Notes: generated by a model not told the origin, from the letters alone. Counted from the stretch's first letter, positions 23,195 through 36,800 are shown. The stretch is 64,000 bases of DNA from Mytilus californianus (GCF_021869535.1 NW_026262712.1:103792140-103856139); one strand, 5' to 3'. Numbers and translations are program-made.

Positions 23195-24365
23195 TTTTTT
23201 AATACGCGTGATATGTTTGCGTTTAGCCAGTCGTGTGGTAGAGTTCCAGTGTCTACAGATTCATTTTGAAAGATCAATGCCAGCCCTGGTATTATTTGAC
23301 TTGCGCATTCTTTGAGTATTCTGTTCAGGATTCCATCTGATCCAGAAGCTTTTGATGGGTTCACATCTTTGAGCAGTTTTCCAAGTCCCTTTTCTGTTAT
23401 AATGATGTTTTATTGTTTCTAGTATTGTTGTGGATTTGTCAAATTGTGAAGAAAGATTTGAATTGTTGTATTCTAATATTTCGGCTTTTCATTTACTGTC
23501 GCTAATGAGTTTGCCTTTGTTTTTTAATGGGGACACTCCAATGTTGTCATTTTTCCTGGATATAATATATTTCTAGAACGGTTTGGAATTATTTGTTTCT
23601 AAATCATTTAGTATGGTATCGTTGCCGATATATGTCCATTCAGTTTTCCTAGCTCGAATGTCTATTAATTTTCTTTTGGAAGTGTCTATAGTTAGTCCAT
23701 TTCTTTGTACGCTTTGCATGTTGGTAAAGACTGCTTTTCTTTTTAAACAAGTTCCTTATTTTGTGTGTTATTAAAGGGAGGCTGTTTTTGAGCGGATCAA
23801 GTTCTTTGGATGGTATGTGCTTGTCCATGCTTTGGAATAATTCTATTTTCAAATGTGTCACTAATTTCTTGGACGTTTGAGCCTTGATTGTACATCTGTT
23901 GTTGTCCTTTATGATGTTTTTGGTGATGTCTTTATTTAGTTTCTCCCAATTTGCCTTTGAGTAGATATAGACTTTTCTTGGTTTAGTGCGTTGCTAGTAA
24001 GGCTTGGTGTCGCAGTCTGTAATATTACCATTTCGTTGTCTGATCTGCCTGTTGCATTTTTGAAGATTTTGCTAGAGGTGGATTTGAAGTTAGTACTTTA
24101 TCAAGAAAGTTGTTCTCTCTTGTTGGTAGTTAGTGGATTTGGGTAAGTTAAAATGATCATGCTGTTAGTTCCATGAGTTTGGTTTGGGTTTCTTTATCAA
24201 TTGCATTTGAGTTTACTGTTGTTGTTTCCCAGGTATACAGTGTTATATCAAAGTGTACATGAGACAAGTGCTCGTGGATCAAAGCCCTAGGGCGATTCTG
24301 AAAAGTACGAATACAGATATTCCGAATTGCATGTCCGGAATTTGACCTTTATTTAGAAATCGAAA

Positions 24366-24431
24366 ATGTCTGCGCCCATTACAGAAAACAAATTTGGAAT
24401 GAAGACTATTATTACGCTGTGTAGTCTTTAA
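24366..24431 (+). promoter_or_regulatory. Possible upstream ORF in the hydrolase leader
   Basis: A 21-codon frame with a moderate start context (AAAATGT) ends in TAA 25 nt before the hydrolase ATG. If the transcript begins upstream of it, it could lower translation of the main frame. Transcription start is not known. Confidence 0.3.
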
Positions 24432-24456
24432 ATCTTTCATTACTACAGTTCAAAGG

Positions 24457-24880
24457 ATGTGTAGTCGAAATTTGCAACATATTTGCAAAAAACTTTTAAA
24501 CACGCGTATAAATTCAGTGAACAGGGATTTTAAGAAAAGAAGCAAAAGTATAAACTTAGTTCGTATGGGATCGACCTTCACTGGAGGCTTCAGCAGATTG
24601 TTTAAAAAGTCACAAGAAAAAGATTTAATATCGCCTAAAATTGGGGAACTAAATCTTAGATATGTATTCGTACGCACCTGTGTAGATTTCTGGATGGATA
24701 TTCCTGTTGGTGTGATGTTTGACACTGCATATTTTGATACACACCCTGGAATCAACATCAATCCTGATACACCGGTGATAGTAGCACTCCATGACACTCC
24801 TGGTTCACTAAATGATATGATTCCTATACTTCAACCATTTTGTAACCTTGGCTATAGAGTTGTTGCACCTAATTTTCCAG
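24457..24880 (+). CDS. Hydrolase exon 1
   Basis: It encodes residues 1-141 plus one base, ending TTTCCAG|GTGAAA. It contains the first beta strands and the oxyanion-loop block HDTPGS. The ORF runs on for a few codons past the donor, but those do not fit the family. Confidence 0.85.
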
Positions 24881-27800
24881 GTGAAAATTTTTTACATACT
24901 ACTTACATGTTTCATGTGTAAATCCTGTGAATCTACCTGTCAAAGACTGTACTATGATTCACGTGTTGATATCAAACAGTTTGTAAATCATTTTACTGTG
25001 TGTTTGATTGAAGGCCTAGTGATATGAAGATCGTAATTTTAATGAAAAACAACTTAGAACAATCCAAAAATATACAAGCAAGTATAAATGTAGGCTTGCC
25101 ATGTTTTACTTGGAGACGACCATGTCTGGTAAATTAGTTCATACCTAGGTATTGCCTCATAAAACAGTTTCTTTAAATAGTTCAACAGGAAAACCTTATT
25201 TAAAAAAATCATCCAACTTAAGCATGCTACATTTACATGTAAGGATGAATTCCCAGGTAAAATTTGAGTAAATGTCCATGGTAATTTGATAGTTTTTTGC
25301 AGCAAATTTTATCTGTCTGCATTGTGCGTGTAAGTTATAGCAGAAAATGTACAGAAAATCCAGTGATGAAGAAAAATTCTTTTCAAAATGAATGATTCTA
25401 ATATGACATGCTGCTTTGACAATATTTGAAGCCTTTCGCTTTGTAAATAACAACATGATAAAATTCTCTGATATTGCCTAATGGAAATGGATATTCTGTC
25501 CCATTAAATGTGACTTAATTTTGTGTACAAAAGTTAAAATAAATGAATTAACAGGCTTGGTAAATACCAAAAACAATTGAAGCAATATGGTAAGTTAAAT
25601 ATTCCAACCACACAAAAGGCCCCTGTCCCCTTCTCAGAATATGAAAAGGTCATTCCTTTAGGGAATTCAGTGTTAATGAACATGTACATGTACAATGTAA
25701 TGAAAGGTCTTCTAGTATGATAAAGGCTTGTCTAGAATCAAGGAGATTTTTGTCATGATATTTTGTATGGATTTTTCATTTGGATGCTATTTCATGTAGT
25801 ACATGTACATGTAAACCTGTTATGTTCTTTTTATCATATGCTAGTATAATAGCAGGTATAGTAATGATAGTTTTGATGCCATGGTTTGTGCATCTTCGCT
25901 AGCCAAGGGTTACGATCCACTTCCCTCCTCTCCACCCTTGGCAGATTAAGCCAACATTTGTGATAACATTAATGTTGCGCTATCTATCGGAAGATTAAAG
26001 TCACGCCCATTCCTAATACATTATTCTTGACCAACAGTCAGGGGACTTACTTAAATGAGTGATTTTCTAAATCACTGATTCAAGTAACATTATGTCCATA
26101 AAGGTTAGAAGTAAGAGTTGTCTTTCTTTAATAATCATCTATTTAAGTAATACAAATTAATCACTAGACTAAGTGATTTAATTTTATTGTAGCTTTAAAT
26201 ATAGAATACTAATGATCCAGGGACTAATTATGTTGCTAAAATTATCAGAACCAACATCTGTGTTGCTAGGATGACCGGGTCATGTCAGGTGATGACCTTG
26301 TACTAAATCTAGGATAATGACATAAAAATCACTTGTTTAAGTATCATACCTTAATTTCCTTCCAAAAAATCACTTCTTTAAGTATCATTATTTTAATAAC
26401 CCCCACTAATTTCAACACCCCCGAACAGTGAAATTTTGATTGCGAACAGTAGAATTTTATTACATAATCTATAAGATGAAACCTTGAATTTTACAGGAAA
26501 AATGCTCCCACTGCTGGGAAAAATCTGTTCAGAAAGTATCAGTTCATTATGTAAAGCCATTTTTATAGCATTTTTTCAACTAAAATAGAATTTGCAGCTA
26601 AATGATTGCATCAAAGGCATAAACCTTGCTGCTTAAAAGAAGCAAAAAGTTCATTTTTTTCAATTTTACTAATGAAAAGATATTATCTAAACCTATGTGT
26701 TTAGAATTTTGGTAAAACTACAAAATCACAATTTGTGACAAAACTTTGAATTTGCTACTTAAATTAGTGATTTAAAAATCAGTTATTTCAATAAGTCCCC
26801 TGACTGACCAATGGTAGCACTTGAACTCTTCAATTTGAAGGTAAAAACACGGTAGCGTCTAGATTCTACGCACTTGGTAAAGCAGGAAACGAAAATATAC
26901 GTTGACATTAATGCATTTGTGCAAGAAACATACACAGGAACTTCTATTAGTTGATTAAAAACATTCAAATTGTCAATAAATATAGTCGTATGTTTAGGGG
27001 TGTAAAGACTTATTGCACAATAAGCACGTGGCAATTGTTTACATACACTTTCTACATTTACACGTGATCATGTTATATGCGCTTTTTGATTGGATGCAGT
27101 GAGTTTCGACTGCAACCAATGAAAATCATTACCTTGTGTCTCCGAAATTCTATCTCAATCCGCCAAGGGTGGAGAGGAGGGAAGTGGATCGTAACCCTTG
27201 GCTATCGAAGATGTGGTTTGTGTAAAACTGATCAGTTTTGCTTATGATAAATTAAGCTCATTAACTTTTATGCAGATCTGTATGACAAGGGAGATATGGG
27301 GAATTTTTCTTTCTGGTATATTTGTTAAGTTTGCTAAGTGTACAATTCCACAGAAACAGCATGGAATAATTTGTAGACAAATTTGAGATAGCAGTATTGA
27401 CAAGAAACTCAGACAAAAAAAGGACACAAAAACGAGCTGATTCTAAGTGAAGATGTCTAATTATTTATTTCAAATAGCACCCATACCAGAGGGGTGAGTA
27501 AATATGATGATACAAAGTGAAGATGTCTAATTACATTTTTCAGATAGCACCCATACCAGAGGAATGAGTAAATATGATGATACTAAGTGAAGATGTCTAA
27601 TTATATTTTTCAGATAGCACCCATACCAGAGAGATAAGTAAATATGATGATACAAAGTGAAGATGTCTAATTATATTTTTCAGATAGCACCCATACAAGA
27701 GGAATGAGTAAATATGATGATACTAAGTGAAGATGTCTAATTATATTTTTCAGATAGCACCCATACCAGAGGGATGAGTAAATATGATGATACTAAGTGA

Positions 27801-30800
27801 AGATGTCTAATTATATTTTTCAGATAGCACCCATACCAGAGGAATGAGTAAATATACTGATACTTTAAGTGAAGATGTCTAATTATTTATTTCAGATAGC
27901 ACCCATACCAGAGGAATGAGTAAATATGATGATACTAAGTGAAGATGTCTAATTATATTTTTCAGATAGCACCCATACCAGAGGAATGAGTAAATATACT
28001 GATACTTTAAGTGAAGATGTCTAATTATTTATTTCAGATAGCACCCATACAAGAGGGATGAGTAAATATGATGATACTAAGTGAAGATGTCTAATTAAAT
28101 TTTCAGATAGCACCCATACAAGAGGAATGAGTAAATATGATGATACTAAGTGAAGATGTCTAATTATATTTTTCAGATAGCACCCATACCAAAGGAATGA
28201 GTAAATATGATGATACTAAGTGAAGATGTCTAATTATTTTTCAGATAGCACCCATACAAGAGGAATGAGTAAATTATACTAAATATGATGATACTTAGTG
28301 AAGATGTCTAATTATATTTTTCAGATAGCACCCATACCAGAGGAATGAGTAAATATACTGATACTTTAAGTGAAGATGTCTAATTATTTATTTCAGATAG
28401 CACCCATACCAGAGGAATGAGTAAATATGATGATACTAAGTGAAGATGTCTAATTATATTTTTCAGATAGCACCCATACAAGAGGAATGAGTAAATTATA
28501 CTAAATATGATGATACTTAGTGAAGATGTCTAATTATATTTTTCAGATAGCACCCATACCAGAGGAATGAGTAAATATACTGATACTTTAAGTGAAGATG
28601 TCTAATTATTTATTTCAGATAGCACCCATACCAGAGGAATGAGTAAATATGATGATACTAAGTGAAGATGTCTAATTATATTTTTCAGATAGCACCCATA
28701 CCAGAGGAATGAGTAAATATACTGATACTTTAAGTGAAGATGTCTAATTATTTATTTCAGATAGCACCCATACCAGAGGGATGAGTAAATATGATGATAC
28801 TAAGTGAAGATGTCTAATTATATTTTTCAGATAGCACCCATACAAGAGGAATGAGTAAATATGATGATACTAAGTGAAGATGTCTGATTATATTTTTCAG
28901 ATAGCACCCATACAAGAGGGATGAGTAAATATGATGATACTAAGTGAAGATGTCTAATTATATTTTTCAGATAGCACACATACCAGAGAGATAAGTAAAT
29001 ATGATGATACTAAGTGAAGATGTCTAATTATATTTTTCAGATAGCACCCATACAAGAGGGATGAGTAAATATGATGACACTAAGTGAAGATGTCTAATTA
29101 TATTTTTCAGATAGCACCCATACAAGAGGGATGAGTAAATATGATGATACCACATTTTCTGGTAAAACAGATGAAAGAGTTACATTTCTTCATGATTTCC
29201 TCAAAACTATTGGTATAGAAAGGTATATATGTACATTTATATAGGTATTGGTAAATTTCATGTTTTAAACTGAATCCTTCTCTTTAGGGCTGTTCCATAA
29301 AAACATACATGGGACCCAGGGAAGACACTTCTAAAACTCAACTATGGGTAGATGTCATCTATGTTTTTGCATAGTTACCCCATTTTTAAAGTGCCTTCCC
29401 TGGGTACCATGTATGTTTTACATGATAAAGTAAATGAAAGAAGTACCGTAATGTAAATTCAGAAATTATTGCGTGCATTTATTATTGAGATTTTTGCAGA
29501 ATGGATATATGTATTACACCTTACTGAATATAAAAAGTTGTTTTTAATTCTAAGCTTTGGTGAATATCATTAGCTAAAGTGAGTATGAGCATTTTCCTCC
29601 TTTTCATTGCAGAATTGATATGCTTATTGGACAAGGAAGTGGATGTAATACAGTCATAAGTTATACAGCTAATTTATTAAATAAACATGCAGTCAGATCT
29701 ATTGCACTGATCAGTCCTATAGGCCACAAGCCTAGCAAGTAAGTGATATACATTGAAATGTCTTAACACTTCAAAACTAATGTGAAAGTATTATATAAAT
29801 TGTACTAAGCAAGTAAGTTGATAGCCTTGTCAAGTTGGAAGTGAAGTGACTTAGAACCTTATGTTGGCCAAAAACATATGTTACATAGATACATGTATTA
29901 CAAATAAGAAGGTGAGACATTTAGGTGTGCCTACATTTGTGATCACCCTTTATTGTACAGTATTTGAAAGTGGCAGTCAGTTTAGGAATACCTTAATACA
30001 ATTATTTAAAACAAATTATTTTTTTATTAATATACGTAAACAAGGGAGACAAGAGGGGGCTTGTACTGTGTGCTGTCTACTTAAATGTATGAAGTGATTA
30101 ATATTTCAAATTACAGTGGATTCATTATCATGATTATTACTAGTTGGAAATTACTTTTTGTGGATCTCACAGAATGATGCAAAACAAAAAATAATTCATA
30201 TAAGTTTGTATACAGAAATTGTTGAAACCAGGATATCAAGTTATTCCAATTTGTCCTCAATCCATAATAATGATACCACAAAAATAGATGAATCCACAGT
30301 TATGCAGGCGTCCGTCCGGTCTTGTTAGCGCTCTCACATGTACAATTTTTGCTAGATTTTTATGAAACTTATATCATAGGTTTATATCAGTAATGTCTTG
30401 GAAGAGTTCGAAAATCAGCCCCGATCAATTATTTTTATTATTTTTTAAAGAGTTATGCCCCTTGGAAACCTTAATTATATGGAAAATTGCATTGTTAGCG
30501 CTCTCATTTGTTCAATTCTTGCCAGATTTTAAATAAACATATATCATAGGTTCATATTAGCAATGTCTTGGACGAGTTCGAAAATCAGTGCAGATCAATT
30601 ATTTTTATACGACCGCAAAAAATTTTGCGGTCATATATTGGTATGTCGTCGTCCGAAGGCATTTGGTTTCCGGACAATAACTTTAGTATAAGTAAATAGA
30701 AATCTATGAAATTTAAACACAAGGTTTATAACCACACAAGGAAGGTTGGGATTGATTTTGGGGGTTATGGTCATAACAGTTTAGGAATTAGGGGCCAAAA

Positions 30801-33800
30801 ATGGTGTATGAATCTCTCTGAAATTATACCACAAGTTTCCATACCACAAAGGGATGGTTAGGATTGACTTTGGGGGGTTATGGCTCAAACCGGTTAGGAA
30901 TTAGGGGCAGAAAAGGGGGAAAACAAGGGTTTCCTGGTTAATGGACAATTTAAAAGCAGTGTAAGGGAGGTAATCCAAACACATTTAAAGTACAATGTTG
31001 TGTATGTGTGGGTCTACCTCCCTTACACTTCTTTTAAATTATCTATAAAGAAATGTTGTATTGTCTTGAGATGATAAGCTGTCAATCTATTTTTAGAAGT
31101 TATTATTAAAGGAATATTAATTTTAGCCATGATTATTTATGTCATTTTCTATTTTAAGACTTTTATAATGTATTTAAATTGGTAATTATGGTTGCAAACT
31201 CTCTTGGAAATTTGAATTGAGATTATGACCATATCTTGAGGGAAAGAATTTTTTTTTTGGAAAAAGGGGTGGGGGGCAATCTTTTCTCATTTCAGATTTA
31301 AGAAATTAAAAAAAATTTTTTTTGGGGGGGTCAATATGCAACAGCATAGTGTATTGCACAAAAGCAAAAAAAAAAGGGGATACATTTTTTTTTTTTGGGG
31401 GGGGGGGGGGCAATTCGCAACAGCATAATGTATTGCACAAAAGCAAAAATTTTAATATAAATTCAAATCATATTCCCAATTCTAAGTTCTTTGACTACAG
31501 TTATTCTGTGCCAGAAACCTATTATGTGTCAAATATTTAATTACAATCCAAATTCAGATCTGTATCAAGCGGGAATATTGTGTCCATTTTTGCCCCAACT
31601 GTTCAGGGTTGGACCTCGGCGGTCATATCCAGCTGCGCTCAGCGAAGCATTTTATAAAAAGAGTTATGCCCCTTGGAAACATTGATTATATGTAAAATTG
31701 CATAGTTAGCGCTCTCATGTGTACAATTCTTGCCAGAATGTTCTGAAACTTAAATCATAGGTTTATATCAGCAATGTCTTTGACGAGTTCAAAAATCAGT
31801 GCCGATCAAAAAAATTTAAAAGAGTTATCATGGTTATGCCCCTTGGAAATATTAATTATATGGAAAATTGCGTTGTTAGCGGTCTCATAAGTTCAATTCT
31901 TGCCAGAATTTTATGAAACTTATATCATAGGTTTATATCAGCAATGTCTTTGACACTTTCGAAAATAAGTTATGATCATATTTTTTTAACAAGTTATGCC
32001 CCTTGGAAAAATTAATTATAATGGAAATCACATCACGTTTGCTCTGAAGTCTTCATTTCTCTAAGATATTAATAAAAAGTCTTATAGAACAACAAAAAAG
32101 TGCTTTTTTTAGTTATTGCCCTTGTACCTTGGATAGATAAAATATGTTCAACGCAGGGGACATTGGAACTCTGTTATAATTAAAGGGAAAATTAATGGGG
32201 TCTTTAAAGCAATATACAGTAACACAATGTAATAGGGGATGGGAATACGTAGTTTGTAAGCTTTTTGATTATGAGAAGCAAACTTATTACGATATGGGTA
32301 GGCCTAATTGATAAATGGTGACCTATAAGTGCCTACATCCACATCATTTAGTGTCTGGCGGATAATTGATTCATTGGCATGCTTGAAACATCTTATTTTA
32401 TCAACGCCTCAGTGGTCTCATGGTAGCGTGTTTGTCTCGAGTGCGGGGGGGTCCTGGGTTGAACCCTGGCCGGTTCAAACCAAAGACTTTAAAATTGGTA
32501 TTTGCTGCTTCTCTGCAAGGCACACAGCATTAAGGTGTAAGAGCAAAGACTTGTCGGCTCAGAGTCAGAATAATGTGTCCAGGTAAGGTGACATGTCTAC
32601 CTGTGGACTGTTACCTTGTGAACTAGCAAGTTAAAAATCTGGCTCAGCGTGTCGGTCTAGTACAAAGCAGGGCTTATATTCATATTACATTAACATGTTC
32701 TCGTCCTGAATATGCATATTTATTTGACGCTGGACATTAAGCAGCCATCCATCCATCCATCCATCTTATTTTATCATGTTTATATTAAATTGTGTTGACA
32801 GCTCAAACTATGGAAAGTAATCTATCATGAATCATTCAAATAGTGCAATGCATTTAAATTAGAGATAGAACTTGTGAAGTTGAAATTCGAAATAAGGTTA
32901 ATTTTCTTGACTTAGCAATCATCTGGTACCCTGAAGATTAATAGCTGTTTTTTTTTTAAAACCAGATTGATTTGGAATTAAGGGGCCTTGGTTACTGAGT
33001 GGTCTAAGTAGTCCACCTACTGTATCACTAGCCTGTCAACACTGAGGTTGTGAGTTCAAATCCCGCACCTGGCAGGTGTGCTAGACTCCAATCTTAACTA
33101 GGATTGTCAGTTTTCCTACCGAAGGTTGGTGGTTCTCTCCTGGCACTCCGGCTTCCTCCACCAATAAAACTGCCTGCCATGAAATAGCACAATAGTGTTG
33201 AAAGTGGCGTTTACATAGACAGATATTTGAATATATATTTTAGAGCTTTAAAAGAGTATCCTGCTGTATTGGAGTTTGATCAATTGTGGAATCGGAGTAC
33301 TTTATTTAAATATCCACTGAGACTATCACTGGAGATTTCTTCATTTCATAAACTTCCAGTTCTCAGAACATATCGTCAAAAGGACAGATTAAAAGTTATG
33401 CTTCACTTTGCTGGATTTCAGTATGAATGGGTAAGTATTACATGTAGATATTAACTATAGCATGTAAAGTTTACATCTTAAGTGTAATATCTGTTCTTCT
33501 TAAAATAATACAACTTGCTTATTTTTGTACTAAACTATCATTCATCATTTGATGATCAGTCTTTTTAATGTGTTAAAGCATCTTCATATGTCTCAGACCT
33601 TTGAGTTGATTTTTCAGTTCAAACCGAACTGTCAATATGCTCATTTTATGGTCCTTACAAAGAGTGTTACTTTAGAACTACTATTCCGTGTAAAATGGTC
33701 ACCATGACTTAATGGTTGAAATTTTCAATCATTTTTGAAATGACAACAGTTTAAGCAAGCTAATTCTATTTGCACAAATTATTTCCTGTTATTTGCAGTA

Positions 33801-36800
33801 GAATTGTTGTTATATTGGTAATGTTGCCAAACAAGTACATGGCTAACAATTTGAACAATTTTGTTAAAATTGAACCCTAAAAAAACCTCCTGCTTTTAAA
33901 CCATCTAATAATTTGAAACAGCTAGTATACATTTGCATAACAGGATGGTTCAAGGTTCTACAAAAGTTTAATTAGTTTGGTATTTTAAAACCCATGTAGA
34001 CAGCAGATTACAATTTAATTTTATATTGGAACTTTTGGGAAAGACTGCTGTATGTCAAAAGTTTAGTCAGTCCTAAAGATTAAAGTTTTATTTTGAACAC
34101 ACAGATCAGAAGACTATCAACAGTGTTTAGCTCAATGACTATGGAGAAAATAACCAAATTTTAGGTCTTTGTTCAGGAAATCAAGCTTTAACATAAATTT
34201 ATTTATTACATTCAGGGTTAGATAACTCTTCTGAACATTGCTGAATAAAATTGTGACTTAAATGTTAAAATTAGAATATTTGTTTTGAATTTGACAAGAT
34301 TTTCCTTAAGTGACAGCCATGACAGCTGTATAAAAAAATACTGTGTGATATAAAGTCCGGAAATATTATAATGAGGTTTTAGTTTAACTTCAGTAAAATG
34401 TTTAAACCTTAAAAAAATCTTCAATCCTAAAGATGTTTAATTCAGACATATTATACAAAGATTGTATTTTCAGCTGAACAGCGATTCCTTTGGTATCGGC
34501 AGTTCTAGTATGCCCAGATTGATGACATATAATTTAAATAATAACCTGGTAGATGAGGATCTAATGGAAGAATACACAGAACTCCTAGGTATACCCACAA
34601 CAAATATCTTTCATTGTGGGACAGGTGAACAAGTTAAATCTGAGAAAAATGGTATGTATGAATATTCAAATCACTAGTTGAAAATTAAATTCTCCCCATA
34701 ATTTTTGCAAAAAAATATATAATTAGATAATCTACCAACTTCCTAAATTTTGATTAAGCTGTAAAACTGATATTGTTTGCCCTTCTATGACTTTTAATTT
34801 TTAATTGTCCCCTTGGTACATGTATCTCCTTATTTATTTTTTACATTTATCAACAATTATAGTTCTTCTGACATGAAAAAATATCATATATAAAGAGTAC
34901 ATGATAGAGAGAAAAACATAAAAGTAGCAAATAGATTCTATATAATCAAAATCTAACAACAATGTCATATTAAACTTTTATGCTATATATAATGCATCAC
35001 ATATTACAAAATATGAGAAATTTTAAAAGAATTATCTGTTTTCAGGATGTTCGCTACTCTGTTTCAAAATAACAAGCTTTTTATACGACCGCAAAAATTT
35101 TTGCGGTCGTATATTGGTATGACGTTGGCGTCGTCGTCGTCGTCGTCCGAAGACACATTGGTTTTCGCACTCTAACTTTAGTTTAAGTGAATGGATCTCT
35201 ATGAAATTTTACCATAAGGTTCAATACCACAAAAGGAAGGTTGGGATAGATTTTGGGGGTTATGGTACCAACAGTTAAGGAATTAGGGGCTAAAAAGGGG
35301 CCAAAAATAAGCATTTTTGTAACTTCCAGACATAACTTGTGTGTTAGTGTATGGATCTCTCTGACATTGTACCAAAAGGTTCCATATCACAAAGGGAATG
35401 CTGGGATTGATTTTGGGGGTAATTGCCTCAAAATATTAGGAATTAGGGGCAAAAAAAGGGGCAAAAAACAAGCATTTTTCTAGTTTCATGACAATAACTT
35501 GTGTGTAAGTGTATGGATCTTTCTGAAATTGTACTACAAGGTTCCATATCACAAAGGGAAAGCTGGAATTGAGTTTGGGGGTAATTGCCCAAAATGTTGA
35601 GGAATAAGGGGCCAAAAAGGGGCAAAAATAAGCATTTTTTCTAGTTTCCAGACAATTACTTGTGTTCAAGTGTATGGATCTCTCTGAAATTGTACCACAA
35701 GGTTCCATATCACACAGGGAATGCTGGGATTGATTTTGGGGGTAATTGCCTCGAAATTTTAGGAATTAGGGGCCAAAAAAGGGGAAAAAAACAAGCATTT
35801 TTCTAGTTTCATGACAATAACTTGTGTGTTAGTGTTTGGATATTTCTGAAATTGTACTACAAGGTTCCATATCACAAAGGGAAAACTGGAATTGAGTTTG
35901 GGGGTAATTGATCTAAACGTTTAGGAATTGGGGGCCAAAAAGGGGCCAAAAAACACATTTTTCTAGTTTCCAGACAATAACTTGTGTTCAAGTGTATGGA
36001 TCTCTCTGAAATTGTACTGCAAGGTACCATACCACAAAGGGACGGCTGGGATTGAGTTTGGGGTGATGAATCATAAGGGGGTTCAAAAAATTGGGGGGGG
36101 GGGGGTTTCCTTTTTTTTCTTTTTTTCCTTTTTTTTTCTTTTAAAATTTTCCATTTTAAGTTGGTTATTTCTGATTTATATTTAAAAGCAAATAATAATG
36201 ATATGGTAGGAGATACACACCAAACAGGATGTGTAAATTATTATATAATAAGTATTGTGCAATAGCAAGAAATTTTCAATTGCACAGTATTGCACAATAG
36301 CAAGAAATCTTCAATTGCACAGTATTGCGCAATACCAAGAAATCTTCAATTGCACAGTATTGCGCTATAGCAAGAATCCAATAGCACAATATTGCGCAAT
36401 AGCAAGAAATTGTCAATTGTGCAGTATTGCGCAATAGCAAGAAATATTCAATTGCACAGTATTGTGCAAAAGAAGATACTTCGTATAAATTGCTTATTTC
36501 TTGACCAATTTCAATGGGGTTTTATTCTTGAATTCTTGGGGTTCTTTAATATGCTGAATCTAACCGTGTATTAAGTTTTTGGATTTTGGGCCCCGTTTTT
36601 AAATTGGTCCACATTGAGGTCCAAAGGGTCCAAAATTAAACTTTGTTTGATTTCATCAAAAATTGAATTATTGGGGTTCTTTGATATGCCGAATCTAACC
36701 GTGTATTTAGATTCTTAATTTTTGGTTCCGTTTTCAAATTGGTCGACATTAAGGTCCAAAGGGTCCAAAATTAAACTAAGTTTGATTTTAACAAAAATTG

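Larger units (their letters stand above)
19090..24235 (-). mobile_element. Non-LTR retrotransposon relic (Jockey/CR1-like), split by two insertions
   Basis: Read on the minus strand from about 24235 down to 19090, pieces of one LINE pol appear in order. A linker with 'KIRNLFKKKSSLYQHAKRTKKW' (near 23700) is followed by 'PSKASGSDGILNRILKECA' (near 23300), 'NCRPVSLTLVPCKILEHIIC' (near 22150), 'LNHGFRSGYSYETQL' and 'FKAFDTVSHKKLL' (22030-21910), 'CVPQGTVLGAFLFLCHIND' (19985-19930), and a C-terminal 'FFVKTVIEANHLEDTVV' region (near 19180). The segments are 24235-23195, 22196-21908 and 20101-19090. The palm motif is damaged (YFFKAFD where family members usually have DFSKAFD), no YADD is found, and frames are broken, so it is dead. 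It ends just upstream of the hydrolase gene. Confidence 0.8.

Noticed and set aside
24450..24797. 115-residue minus frame over hydrolase exon 1
   Set aside because: Shadow of the plus-strand exon, which has family motifs and phased junctions.
27441..29150. CRISPR-like array of regularly spaced repeats
   Set aside because: The whole ~70-bp unit is repeated with no unique spacers, in a eukaryotic intron, and it matches the adjoining exon boundary.
32405..32480. Functional tRNA gene
   Set aside because: The tRNA-like head is followed by a SINE body and an (ATCC)n tail shared by other copies; the cloverleaf is not convincing.
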